Source of the DNA: JBOZRQ01 sp050789255
GTDB lineage: Bacteria > Bacillota > Sulfobacillia > Symbiobacteriales > Symbiobacteriaceae
Assembly (NCBI GenBank): GCA_050789255.1
Contig: JBOZRQ010000011.1
Coordinates: 62,001 to 126,000 of the forward strand
Reading direction: 5' to 3'
DNA length: 64,000 nucleotides
Made by a program: the position numbers and the translations under genes. A model generated the notes under the pieces. It did not search any database. It was not told the origin of the DNA and saw only the letters and a list, made by a program, of their open reading frames with translations. Shown piece by piece: positions 9,001 through 18,730 of the stretch (the first letter of the stretch is position 1; each line of letters begins with the position of its first letter).

Positions 9001-9677
9001 GGACCCCACAGGTCGGCGTCCGTGGCCAGAATCCCTTCCTCGTACTTAGCGCCGAACTGGTGGGTCCCGACTGCGGTGGTAATCACCCCGGCCGCCGTTA
9101 CCTTCCGCACCTTGCCATTGCCACGATCAGCGATGTAGAGATTGCCATCCTCGTCCAGGGCCAGGCCCCAGGGCTCATTGAGCCCGGCCGCGACCGCGGG
9201 ACCGTTGTCGCCGCTGTAGTCGGGGTTCTTGCCCCGGAGAGGATCTGCCCCCTTGCCAGCATAGGTGGAGATGCTGCCGTCCGGGGCGACCCTGCGGACC
9301 TTGTGGCCGCCGGATTCCGCTATGTAGAGGCTGCCGTCGGACCCCAGCGCAAGGCCCGTCGGCAGGTTCAGGGTGGCCTTGGCAGCCGGGCCGCCATCGC
9401 CGTCAGAGCCCTTCTCGCCCGTGCCCGCAAACGGCGTCAGGCGCCCGTCGGTGGTCAGTTTCCACACCCGATGCCCACGGGAATCGCTGATGTACAGCGA
9501 GCCGTCCTTCGCATGGGCCAGCCCGAAGGGCTTCGCAATAGAGACCAGGAGGGCCATGTCCGCCGGCACTTCGCAAGATACTGCGGAGGGCGATACCGTC
9601 TGCGCCATGCCGGGTCCTCCGACTGACCAGATCAGCATCAGGGCTGTGATGAATGCCAGGGTGCGCCGAAGCCGCAT
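6063..9677 (-). CDS. Secreted NHL-repeat beta-propeller protein with C-terminal copper-amine-oxidase-N-like domain
   Basis: The 1204-residue protein begins with a signal peptide (residues 1-24, positively charged MRLRRT then a hydrophobic core ending near GMAQ). More than a dozen NHL-type repeats follow to about residue 960. The repeating unit is G-x-LYIADS-x-x-x-x-VRRV-x-PDG-x-I-x-T-x-AG, often followed by GDGGPA-x-x-A. They would form one or more beta-propellers outside the cell. The last 120 residues contain two copies of V-x-LDV-x-P-x-x-I-x-x-RT-x-VPLRF, the copper amine oxidase N-terminal-like fold. The start is ATG 9677 behind GAGGGGGA; earlier in-frame starts would bury the signal peptide. 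Binding partners are unknown. Confidence 0.9.
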   Translation of the reverse strand: MRLRRTLAFITALMLIWSVGGPGMAQTVSPSAVSCEVPADMALLVSIAKPFGLAHAKDGSLYISDSRGHRVWKLTTDGRLTPFAGTGEKGSDGDGGPAAKATLNLPTGLALGSDGSLYIAESGGHKVRRVAPDGSISTYAGKGADPLRGKNPDYSGDNGPAVAAGLNEPWGLALDEDGNLYIADRGNGKVRKVTAAGVITTAVGTHQFGAKYEEGILATDADLWGPTGVAVGPDGALYLADPQFRRVFRVGADGRITTFAREGLNAPSGLAFDSAGNLYVSDTGSNLVMVIDRTGRMRTLAGSPTALYLGDGGLAAEAKLSMPWGLAPDDQGGLYVADAEHFRVRKIDQGGRIETVAGNGVLTYPEDSVTSGIRPGAVAVGRDGSLYYIDHRDSGSVIIRQWPDGRPSTIVSSDTRSVGGIVISSPLALALDPEERLYVSMMDRIVRIEADGRRTHVAGNGAPGFAGDGGPAAKAAINAPVWMSFDASGTLYFSDARNSRVRKITPDGTITTVAGNGQEGYSGDGGPATNASLKWPADLALDQAGNLYINDSNNDRVRRVAPDGTISTVAGNGRFSPRVDSGEATKVAVEAEALQTDDEGNLYIATNERLFKVTKDGALIRVGGADGYGPWPAAAPAMQVRLSRPVAMARDALGNLYLSDSEARRIWRITPDGLMTAVAGPMFGSFSQIPYMPSPWIESPQMVVADGKGNVYIGDTRNEIVYHVSPDGRARVLMTFDGPKKDYGVVVVGSAAGPYGLALDPQGNLLVVGDNKVYKVSPDGQKSVVAGNGSDEVSGDGGSALKAGMWPSSIAAAADGTLYLGDSRNYLIRRVTPDGTISTYFKSPTGTRLYPEYMAVDPDGNLYVASNTMVRKVAPDGTLTVVAGSQNSLAKPAQDGAKATEGTFEFISGIALDAEGALYIADAETRRIYRVGPDGIVNTVAGGPEAMYTLNDVTGLSVDPRGNLWFTETEKGRVRMAAPDGKVTTLSMSEPAKLHPAAVARAEAKAAVVARAAALQSGAPLSGAEVVAQLTETVRQGCPTASEAYVLGLLEAALRSGRVRQTPAILDALAEIDRRQGGPAKRILLKVGDLNAEVAGQPVTLDVPPQLVGGRTLVPLRFLVESLGAQVAWDAAARRITITAGRREIVLQVDSRGAMIDGEWVELDVAPMIIDGRTMVPLRFVSEQLGATLKFDPADRSIEITAQE

Positions 9678-9775
9678 TAAATGGTCCCCCTCGGTTGCAG
9701 ATTTAGACATTGACTGAAACACTACCATTCTTCGTCCAGGGGAACCCGATGTCCTCTCACGGAAAACATGCAAAC

Positions 9776-9805
9776 GGCCCCCGGGTCACCGGGGGCCGCC
9801 TGACG
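9776..9805 (-). terminator. Terminator-like hairpin after the YCF48/BNR gene
   Basis: A 9-bp GC stem (9776-9784 with 9789-9797) lies 13 nt past the stop of the minus-strand gene, followed on that strand by GTTTGC. The T-run is short. Confidence 0.6.
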
Positions 9806-9809
9806 TCGT

Positions 9810-11462
9810 TCAGCGAATCTCCACCCACGTCTCCCCGCCATCGCTGGTCAGCAGCACATGGGGCTCCGGGCTGTACTGGCCCCGGAAGCTAACCAGCCAG
9901 CCGTGGGTACCGTCGACGAACTGCATCTGCGGCCTGAAGTATTCCTGCAACGGGGCGCCGACCGTCCAGGTTTGACCGCCGTCGGCGGTGGTGTAAAGCG
10001 CATGGGACGTGCAGGCGCTGCCCGTGCACTTGTACCCGGCGAGGACCTTGGCCTCCGTCGGACTGAGCAGGTCGATGTGCAATGCCTGCCCGCTGTCCGG
10101 CATGGTGATCGCATCCCAACTCTTGCCCCCGTCCTGTGTGGTCAGGATGCGGCCAACGTCCGCCTTCCAGGCGGTGGCGGCATCGTGGAAGTCGTATGCG
10201 GCAGCCACAGGCAGGTCTGTAACCCGCTCGAAGCTCTTTCCGGCGTCACGGCTGAGCAGGATCACGCCGTTCAGTTGAACGGCGACCGTATCCTGATCCA
10301 CCGCCTTCAGCTGCTGGGGCAGGGCCTGCTTGGAGAGATCGTGCACGGCGCTCCAGGTCAGGCCGCCGTCGGTGGTGCGAAAGAGCGTCCAGATCCCTTC
10401 GTGACGGTAGGTCAGCGCCCAGCCCTCCCTTAGGGTTGCGCAGGCGATTCCCTCGATCCTCTCGCCCGGGATGCTGGCGATGGGCTGCCAGGTCCGGCCG
10501 GCGTCCGTGGTCTTGACGACGGCGCCGGGGTCGGCAAGCGTGCTGCCCCCGTAGCCGGTCTGAGGGTCGACCCAGGTCCAGGGGCCGTGGAACGGCCAGG
10601 GCGACGGGGCGATCTGGGTCCAGGTGCGGCCGCCGTCGTCGGTCTCCACGATCGCGGACCCGCCGCCCTTAAAGCCAAAGGTGACACGCCCATGTCGGGG
10701 CGTGAAGAACTGGACGGTGTCGGGGTAAGCCGCGCCGGTCACCGCGGTGCTCTCCCAGCTCTTGCCGCCGTCCGCGGTGTGCCAGAGCGTTCCGGGCGCC
10801 AGGAGCCAGCCCTGGCGCTCGTCGAGGAAGTGGAGATCGGCGGTGCGGGTTTCGGCGGGCAGGGGCAGGCGCTCCCAGCTCCGCCCGCCGTCCCGGGACG
10901 TGAACAGGGCGTCCTCGCAGGCCAGCCATCCGGACTCGGGGCGCGTGAACTGCCAGGGTCCAGGACAGGGCAGGCTCACCTTCTGCCAGGACTTACCCCC
11001 GTCACTGGTTGCGTGCAGGGCGTAGTCCTCCCCATTGCCCTTGTCCCCGCTGACCCAGCCATGCTGCGCATCCACGAAGCCGACCTTGCGCAGGTGGCCA
11101 AGGGCGGCAGCCATCTCCAGTTCCGACCAGGTGCGACCGCCGTCCGCTGTGGCGTAGAGTCGGCCGCTGGCCACCAGCCAGCCGGTCTCACGGGTGAGGA
11201 AATCGAAGCTGTACAGGTCCAGTTGGCTGGTGAACAGCGGCTGCCAGGTGCGGCCGCCATCTTCGGTGGCGCCCAGGACGCGGCTGGACAGACTCCAGCC
11301 GTAGTTGGGGTCCAGAAAGCGAGCCTTCTGGAAGGTCGCCTTGGTCGCTTGTGTCGGGGCAGATGCCAACGTGGGCGAGACTTTCGGCAAGGTGGGCGCG
11401 GCCTTGCTGCATCCGGCGAGTAGGCTGAGCGCGACGATTAAGGTGAAGAGCTTGCGGTTCAC
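9810..11462 (-). CDS. Lipoprotein with YCF48/BNR-type beta-propeller repeats
   Basis: The 550-residue protein starts with a lipoprotein signal (NRKLFTLIVALSLLAGC), so it is likely lipid-anchored on the outer face of the membrane. About twelve repeats containing DGG-x-[ST]-W (for example TADGGRTWS, TSDGGKSWQ, TTADGGQTW) follow to the C-terminus. They are spaced 40-50 residues apart, as in BNR or photosystem-assembly (YCF48) propellers. GTG at 11462 is chosen because GGAGGT lies 6 nt upstream and the lipobox then sits correctly. Its function is unknown; sialidase activity is not implied. It is encoded just upstream of the NHL-repeat gene in the same direction, with a hairpin between. Confidence 0.88.
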   Translation of the reverse strand: MNRKLFTLIVALSLLAGCSKAAPTLPKVSPTLASAPTQATKATFQKARFLDPNYGWSLSSRVLGATEDGGRTWQPLFTSQLDLYSFDFLTRETGWLVASGRLYATADGGRTWSELEMAAALGHLRKVGFVDAQHGWVSGDKGNGEDYALHATSDGGKSWQKVSLPCPGPWQFTRPESGWLACEDALFTSRDGGRSWERLPLPAETRTADLHFLDERQGWLLAPGTLWHTADGGKSWESTAVTGAAYPDTVQFFTPRHGRVTFGFKGGGSAIVETDDGGRTWTQIAPSPWPFHGPWTWVDPQTGYGGSTLADPGAVVKTTDAGRTWQPIASIPGERIEGIACATLREGWALTYRHEGIWTLFRTTDGGLTWSAVHDLSKQALPQQLKAVDQDTVAVQLNGVILLSRDAGKSFERVTDLPVAAAYDFHDAATAWKADVGRILTTQDGGKSWDAITMPDSGQALHIDLLSPTEAKVLAGYKCTGSACTSHALYTTADGGQTWTVGAPLQEYFRPQMQFVDGTHGWLVSFRGQYSPEPHVLLTSDGGETWVEIR

Positions 11463-11583
11463 GGCGGGACCTCCAACCAGCGTTTTGCTCGTAGGACGGA
11501 ATCGATCGCCGCAAAGTTTCGGATGGACTCGACCGCTGTGCCATGCCATGGTAGATTGGTGCTGAAGGGCAGGTGCACACACG

Positions 11584-12159
11584 ATGTCAGGCCGTTCGAC
11601 CGCCACGTCCATTGACGAGTACATCGCCGAATTTCCGCCCGAGGTGCAAAAGGTGCTGCAAGAGGTGCGGGCGGTGATCAAGGCGGCCGCGCCCGAAGCA
11701 ACCGAGACGATCAGCTACGCGATTCCGACGTTCGATCTTAAGAAGAGGCATCTGATTCACTTCGCCGGGTACAAGAGCCACATCGGGTTATACCCGACCC
11801 CAAGCGGCACTGAGAGGTTCGAGGAAGAACTGAAGTCTTACAAGCAAGGGCGGGGCTCCGTTCAGTTCCCCCTCTCCCAGCCCGTGCCGTTTGACTTGAT
11901 CCGCCGGATCGTCGAATTCAGGCTCCAGGAGGTCACGGCCAAGTCTGCCAAGAAGCCGGCTACGACCGGTGACGACCTGCCGTCCGGTCTGGCCGCACCT
12001 GCCCGGCGCGCCCTCGCCAACGCCGGATATTCGAGCCTTGAGCAACTCGCCCGGGTGCGTGCGTCTGACCTCCTCCACCTGCACGGGATGGGACCCAAGG
12101 CGATGGGTCAGTTGCGCGACGCCCTGGCGGCCCGGGGCCTGTCGTTTGCGGGCGAGTGA
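11584..12159 (+). CDS. DUF1801 protein with C-terminal helix-hairpin-helix
   Basis: The 191-residue protein has a DUF1801 domain (residues 8-115: SIDEYIAEFPPEVQ...ETISYAIPTF...HFAGYKSHIGLYP), a small alpha/beta fold also found in YdeI-like and iron-chaperone-like proteins. Residues 128-190 look like a helix-hairpin-helix/RNA polymerase alpha-CTD-like module (LANAGYSSLEQLARV...LLHLHGMGPKA). The combination suggests a nucleic-acid-associated role, which is inference. ATG at 11584 is the likely start and lies divergent from the lipoprotein gene. Confidence 0.82.
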   Translation: MSGRSTATSIDEYIAEFPPEVQKVLQEVRAVIKAAAPEATETISYAIPTFDLKKRHLIHFAGYKSHIGLYPTPSGTERFEEELKSYKQGRGSVQFPLSQPVPFDLIRRIVEFRLQEVTAKSAKKPATTGDDLPSGLAAPARRALANAGYSSLEQLARVRASDLLHLHGMGPKAMGQLRDALAARGLSFAGE

Positions 12160-12161
12160 AT

Positions 12162-12197
12162 AAGAGTCCAGCAGGCAGAACGCCAGCTGGACTCTTT
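12162..12197. terminator. Bidirectional terminator between convergent genes
   Basis: An 11-bp stem (12162-12172 with 12186-12196) has A-rich and T-rich flanks on the two sides. It lies 3 nt after the DUF1801 gene and 3 nt before the ileS stop, and can serve both. Confidence 0.8.
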
Positions 12198-12199
12198 GA

Positions 12200-15073
12200 T
12201 TATCCGCGGGTCAGAATTCTGGAGACCATCTCCTCGCCGTCAAAGGAGACCCGCAGCGGATCGGGGCCTTCAGGAAATGTCTCGGTGACTTGTACGCTGA
12301 CAGCCTGCACCTCGCCTGCGACATAGTCCTGGTGCTCCCGGACCGCCTCCAGCAGGTTCGGGCTGCCATGCAGCCAGAGCTCGACCCGATCCTCCACCGC
12401 CAGCCCGAGATCCTTTCGGTAGCGCTGCAGGCGATTGACCACCTCCCGGGCCAGCCCCTCGCGGCGAAGCTCCGGTGTCAGGCGGGTATCCACCGCCGCC
12501 TGGCAGCCGGCCTCCTCCCCCAGGACAAACCCGGCGGGCACCGCGGCCTCGGCAGCCACGACCACGGCCTTCACGTTCAGCTCCGCCGCCACGAGCGGGG
12601 CCAGGCTTCCCAGGTCGGGCGCCCCCAGGAGCGCCACCGCAGCGAGGGGCTGGCGCACCTTGAGGCCAGCCTTTTGCCGGGCGGCCCGCCCTGCGGAGAC
12701 GTAGCTGCGCACCAGGACCATCCGGCGCTCCAGGTCTGCGTCCAGCAGATCAGGGTCGGGCGACGGAAAGCGCTCCAGGTGGACGCTCTCGCCGCCGCCA
12801 AGCCCCTGGAAGAGCGACTCGGCCAGGAACGGGGTGAAGGGCGCCATCAACCGGGCGGTCTGGAGCAGCACCTCCCGCAGCGTGGCGAAGGCAGGCCGGC
12901 CCTCGGCTCCCCCCGCCCAGAAGCGCCGGCGGCTCAGCCGCACATACCAGTTGGACAGGTCGTCGATCCAAGCGCCGAGCTCCCGGGCGCCGCCCGCCAC
13001 GTCATAGCCCTGCAGCGCCGCCCGCACGGCTGCGGTCACCCCTTGCATCCGGGAGCGAAGCCACCGGTCGAGATCGAGCAGCCCGTCCCCCGGCGCCTCC
13101 GGGCGCCAGCCGTCGAGCCCGGCGTACAGGTCGAAGAAGCTGGCCACGTTGCGCAGCGTATCGAGCACCCGACCGGCCTCGGCGATGGGCGCCTTGCCGA
13201 ACCGCTTGGGCATCCACGGCTGCCCCGAGGCAAAGACGTAGTAGCGGAGGGCGTCCGCTCCGTACTGGTCGAGCACCTCGGCCAGGTCGACCACGTTGCC
13301 GCGGGACTTGCTCATCTTCTTGCCCTTCTCGTCCAGGCCCAGCTCGGTGACCAGGACGCTGCGGTAGGGCGACCGGCCAAAGAGCGCCACGTACACCGCC
13401 AGCAGGTTGTAGAACCAGCCCCGGGTCTGGTCGACCGCCTCGCAGATGAAGTCCGCCGGGAACTGGCGTTCAAAGAGCTCCCGGTTCTCGAAGGGATAGT
13501 GGTGCTGGGCGAACGGCATACAGCCCGAATCGAACCAGCAGTCCAGCACCTCGGGGACCCGGCGCATCTCGCCGCCGCAGGCAGGGCAGCGCAGCCTGAC
13601 CTGATCGATGCCGGGCCGGTGGAGGTCGGGCTCTGGCCCGAGCGGCTCCACAGACATCTGACGCAGTTCGGCGATGCTCCCCACCATATGGTCCTGCCCG
13701 CACTCGCATCGCCAGAGCGGCATGGGGGTGCCCCAGTATCGCTCCCGGCTGACGCACCAGTCGATCAGCCCCTCCAGGAACTGCCCGAACCGCCCCTTCT
13801 TGAAGTGCTCGGGGTACCACGCCACGCCCTCGTTGGCCGCCAGCAACTCCTCCTTGATCGCCGTCGTCCGGACGAACCAGGCGCCCCGACCCATATACAG
13901 CAGCGGCGTGTCGCAGCGCCAGCAGTGCGGGTAGGAGTGGCGGACCTTCTCGGCCCGCAGAAGCCTGCCGAGTCGAGCCAACTCTGCGATGACCAGGGGG
14001 TCGGTCGCTTTCACCGGCCGGCCCTGCCAGAGCGGTACCGCCGCCGTGTAGCGCCCTTGATCATCCACCGGGCAGAAGAACGGCAGCCCGTGCTGCTGCC
14101 CCAGGCGGGCGTCGTCCTCGCCAAAGGCCGGGGCCACATGGACCACGCCGCTGCCATCGTCCGTGGTGACCCAGGGCGCCGTGTAGACCTGATGAGCGTC
14201 GAAGCCCGAATAGTAGAACGGCGGGTCGTAGCGCAGTCCGGCCAGCTCAGACCCGGGGAACTCCTCCAGCGGTACTGCACCCGCCGGGAGCCGGTCCCTC
14301 AGGGCGATCACACGCTCCCCCTGCAGCTCTGCGACCGCGTAGGTCGCCTCGGGGTGCACCGCCAGGGCAAGGTTGGCAGGCAGCGTCCAGGGCGTGGTGG
14401 TCCAGGCCAGCAGGCTGGCGCCCTCGAAGCGGCCGGGCGTGGTGACCGGGAAGCGCACCCACAGGGCCGGGTCCTCCACATCCTGATAGCCTTGTGCCAC
14501 CTCGTGGCTGGACAGAGCCGTGCCGCAGCGCGGGCAGTAGGGCAGCACCTTGGCGCCATGGTAGACCAAGCCCTTCTCCCACAGCTGCCGCATCGCCCAC
14601 CAGACCGACTCCACGTAGCGGTCGGAGTACGTGACATACGGGTTCTTCAGGTCCAGCCAGTAGCCCAGACGCTCGGTGGCGTTGCGCTCCCACTCCGTCT
14701 GGTAGCGCCAGACCGACTCCCGGCACTTCGTGGTAAACGCTGCGACACCATAGGCTTCAACCTGGGGCTTACTCGTCAGGCCGAGCTGCTTTTCCACCTC
14801 CAGCTCCACCGGCAGGCCATGGGTATCCCAGCCCGCCTTGCGCAGGACGGGGCGCCCCATCATGGAGTGATACCGGGTGAACAGGTCCTTGAGCGCCCGA
14901 GGGATCACATGGGCGATGTGGGGCCGGCCGTTGGCCGTGGGCGGGCCCTCGTAGAAGACGAAGGGCTCTGCATCCGGCGGGGACTGCTGGGTCCGTTCAA
15001 ACACGCTGTGCTGATGCCAATACGCCAGAACCCCTTGCTCCCGGGCAGCAGGGGTGGTGCGCGCGGAATCCAT
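12200..15073 (-). CDS. ileS: Isoleucine--tRNA ligase
   Basis: The 957-residue enzyme charges tRNA-Ile. The class I signature is PHIAH (residues 51-55, with Ala in place of the Gly of HIGH) and KMSKS (586-590). GWDTHGLPVELEVEK and the editing-domain block TTTPWTLPANLALAV confirm IleRS. Zinc-type CPRC and CPACGG motifs are present. The C-terminal region (VRQPLAAVALLG...) resembles the extended C-terminus of the eukaryote-like type 2 IleRS. ATG at 15073 follows AAGGAGG. A T-box leader with an AUC specifier lies upstream, so transcription should rise when tRNA-Ile is uncharged. Confidence 0.96.
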   Translation of the reverse strand: MDSARTTPAAREQGVLAYWHQHSVFERTQQSPPDAEPFVFYEGPPTANGRPHIAHVIPRALKDLFTRYHSMMGRPVLRKAGWDTHGLPVELEVEKQLGLTSKPQVEAYGVAAFTTKCRESVWRYQTEWERNATERLGYWLDLKNPYVTYSDRYVESVWWAMRQLWEKGLVYHGAKVLPYCPRCGTALSSHEVAQGYQDVEDPALWVRFPVTTPGRFEGASLLAWTTTPWTLPANLALAVHPEATYAVAELQGERVIALRDRLPAGAVPLEEFPGSELAGLRYDPPFYYSGFDAHQVYTAPWVTTDDGSGVVHVAPAFGEDDARLGQQHGLPFFCPVDDQGRYTAAVPLWQGRPVKATDPLVIAELARLGRLLRAEKVRHSYPHCWRCDTPLLYMGRGAWFVRTTAIKEELLAANEGVAWYPEHFKKGRFGQFLEGLIDWCVSRERYWGTPMPLWRCECGQDHMVGSIAELRQMSVEPLGPEPDLHRPGIDQVRLRCPACGGEMRRVPEVLDCWFDSGCMPFAQHHYPFENRELFERQFPADFICEAVDQTRGWFYNLLAVYVALFGRSPYRSVLVTELGLDEKGKKMSKSRGNVVDLAEVLDQYGADALRYYVFASGQPWMPKRFGKAPIAEAGRVLDTLRNVASFFDLYAGLDGWRPEAPGDGLLDLDRWLRSRMQGVTAAVRAALQGYDVAGGARELGAWIDDLSNWYVRLSRRRFWAGGAEGRPAFATLREVLLQTARLMAPFTPFLAESLFQGLGGGESVHLERFPSPDPDLLDADLERRMVLVRSYVSAGRAARQKAGLKVRQPLAAVALLGAPDLGSLAPLVAAELNVKAVVVAAEAAVPAGFVLGEEAGCQAAVDTRLTPELRREGLAREVVNRLQRYRKDLGLAVEDRVELWLHGSPNLLEAVREHQDYVAGEVQAVSVQVTETFPEGPDPLRVSFDGEEMVSRILTRG

Positions 15074-15158
15074 ACGAAAACCTCCTTGTAATGTCGCTAA
15101 TGTCATCCTCGCCGCCGCCAATCGCAGGCTCCATCGCCACCACCTCCTCTGCCAACAT

Positions 15159-15445
15159 AAAAAGCCTCCCGTCCCGCGAAGGGACGAGAGGCACATGGCT
15201 CCCGCGTTACCACCCTGACGTCAGGCACATCCGGGGTGTTCCCCGGGCAATGCCCGCCTCCTTGTAACGGTGGAGCTCCGGCCAGGACTACTCCCCGCGT
15301 ATCTCTTTGCGGGTTTGGGCTGGTGACTCGAAGGGGATTTTCGCCGGTCGCTCCGGGCAGGGCTCGCACCAGGTGCCCCGCTCTCTGAGCCGTCACGGTC
15401 CGGTTACTCTTCCTTCTCAACGTCTTGAGCTATGCAACTGTGATT
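15159..15445 (-). promoter_or_regulatory. T-box riboswitch controlling ileS
   Basis: On the minus strand the leader contains the T-box core AGGGTGGTAACGCGGG (15216-15201); its UGGU pairs with the ACCA end of tRNA-Ile. A strong terminator follows, with stem 15164-15175/15181-15192 and a T5 run to 15159. An AUC triplet at 15338-15336, after GCGAAA, is the likely specifier codon. A canonical long Stem I region precedes it. The 5' boundary is approximate. Confidence 0.93.
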
Positions 15446-15446
15446 A

Positions 15447-17060
15447 TCAGTTTATTGCGCAAAAGGGGGAGCTGTCAAGGGGGTGGCGCCAGGTGAACAT
15501 CGCATCGATGGCGGCGTGGGTCCGGAGTTGCTCCTCCAGCACCCGCTCCATGGGCCAGCCCAGCAGGTCGCCCATCTCGGCGGCCAACTCCTCGACGTAG
15601 GCCCGGCCGTTGCCGCGGCTGAAAAGCAAGGCGCCGGTCCGGCGGGCGTAGACATCCTCCAGCCGCCGCGCCATCTCATGCTTGACCGCATGCCTCAGTT
15701 GCGCCCGCAGCCAGATCAGCTCTGGCTCCCCACCGGGCGTGAGTTCGTCCGCGACCTGGTCGAATTCGGAGCCGTAGCGGGCCGCCAGATCGGCGACCAT
15801 GCCCAGGTGGGCGCCCGTTTGCGCGGCGAGCAGCGCCACGGCAGGTGCTGTCGGCAGCGCGCCCTCGGCTCCAGGCAGCGGGGCGCCGCTCAGCTCCTCG
15901 CTGTGGCGGTTCCGGGTCGCCGGGAACAGATCATCGACGATGTGGGCGGCCATCGCTCGGAAGGCGGTCAGCTTGCCCCCGGCAATACTGACCAGGCCCG
16001 AGGGGCTGCGGCGGATCGCGTAGTCCCGGGAGGTGGCCGATGGGCTCTCGCCGTGGGCCGGGCGGACCAGCGGGCGGAGCCCCGCCCAGGTGGAGTTGAT
16101 ATCCGCCTCCGTCAGGTCGGCGCCCGGAAAGGCCCGCCGGGCCGCATCCAAGATGTAAGACACGTCGCTGCGGTCGACGGTCACGTCCTCGGGGTCGCCC
16201 TGGTAGTCCGTGTCTGTGGTGCCGACATAGCTGAAGGGGCCGGCCGGGATGGCGAACATCATCCGCCCGTCGGCGCCCCGGATCACCACGGCGTTCTTAA
16301 TGGGCAGCCGCTCGGCAGGGAAGGTCACGTGGACGCCCTTGGTCAGGCGGAGCAGCGGCTCGGCGTAGGGGTCATCCATCCGGCGAACCCGGTCCGCCCA
16401 GGGGCCGGCGGCGGCGACCACCGTGGTAGCCCGCACCTCGGCCGTATCCCCGGTCAGGCTGTCCCGGACCACGGCGCCTGAGATGTGACCGCCCCCGCCA
16501 TAGAGAAAGCTGGTCACCTCGGTGTAGTTCCGCACGGCGGCCCCGTGCCCGATGGCCGACTTGATGACGGCCAGGGTCAGGCGCCCGTCATCGGTGGCGG
16601 CGTCGCAGTAGATCCCGCCGCCGACCAGCCCCTCCGTCGCCAGCTGCGGCTCCAGTTCGGCCAGCGGACCGGCGCCCAGGATGCGGTGCGGGATCGGATT
16701 GCCCTTGCCAGCAAACCAGTCATAGAGCGTGAGGCCGATGCGCAGCTTCCAGACGGCATCCGGGTCGCCCTTGTAGACCGGGAAGAGGAACTGGCGGACC
16801 TTGACCAGGTGGGGCGCCATCTGCAGGAGCCGAACCCGCTCCTGCACGGCCTCCCGGACCAGGCGCAGGTCCATGTTCTTGAGGTAGCGCAAACCGCCGT
16901 GGATCAGCTTGGTGGATCTGCTGCTGGTGCCACAGGCAAAGTCGTTGCGTTCGACGAGGGCGACTCTCAGGCCGCGCAGCGCCGCCTCGCGGGCGATGCC
17001 TGCGCCGGTGATGCCGCCGCCGATAACCAGTAGGTCGTAGGTGCCCAGGCCCAGATCCAT
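15447..17060 (-). CDS. glpD: Aerobic glycerol-3-phosphate dehydrogenase
   Basis: The 537-residue FAD enzyme oxidises glycerol 3-phosphate to dihydroxyacetone phosphate and passes electrons to the quinone pool at the membrane. The FAD-binding GGGITGAG is at residues 14-21. Family blocks SSRSTKLIHGGLRYL, DDGRLTLAV and the C-terminal domain (residues 380-530) are present. ATG at 17060 has GGAG just upstream and is 6 nt after the glpK stop, so the two genes form one operon taking glycerol to DHAP. Quinone use fits the menaquinone gene mqnE in this window. Confidence 0.94.
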   Translation of the reverse strand: MDLGLGTYDLLVIGGGITGAGIAREAALRGLRVALVERNDFACGTSSRSTKLIHGGLRYLKNMDLRLVREAVQERVRLLQMAPHLVKVRQFLFPVYKGDPDAVWKLRIGLTLYDWFAGKGNPIPHRILGAGPLAELEPQLATEGLVGGGIYCDAATDDGRLTLAVIKSAIGHGAAVRNYTEVTSFLYGGGGHISGAVVRDSLTGDTAEVRATTVVAAAGPWADRVRRMDDPYAEPLLRLTKGVHVTFPAERLPIKNAVVIRGADGRMMFAIPAGPFSYVGTTDTDYQGDPEDVTVDRSDVSYILDAARRAFPGADLTEADINSTWAGLRPLVRPAHGESPSATSRDYAIRRSPSGLVSIAGGKLTAFRAMAAHIVDDLFPATRNRHSEELSGAPLPGAEGALPTAPAVALLAAQTGAHLGMVADLAARYGSEFDQVADELTPGGEPELIWLRAQLRHAVKHEMARRLEDVYARRTGALLFSRGNGRAYVEELAAEMGDLLGWPMERVLEEQLRTHAAIDAMFTWRHPLDSSPFCAIN

Positions 17061-17066
17061 GCTCCA

Positions 17067-18554
<1,488 letters not shown>

Positions 18555-18730
18555 TTCCACCAACTCCTTATCTGGAGGAAGGTTTAGCATCAAATGGCTG
18601 CAATCCTTCTGCTGCAACGGGAAATCTCGCGAATTCCGGCAGCGCTGCCAATATCCGATACCTGCGCCATCCGCCGCCCTGTGCTACGTTCTTTACATCT
18701 AAACGAAGATGATGAAGGGACGGCTGCATC

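Noticed and set aside
12290..15091. 933-codon plus-strand open frame
   Set aside because: Antisense of ileS with no domain and no ribosome binding site.
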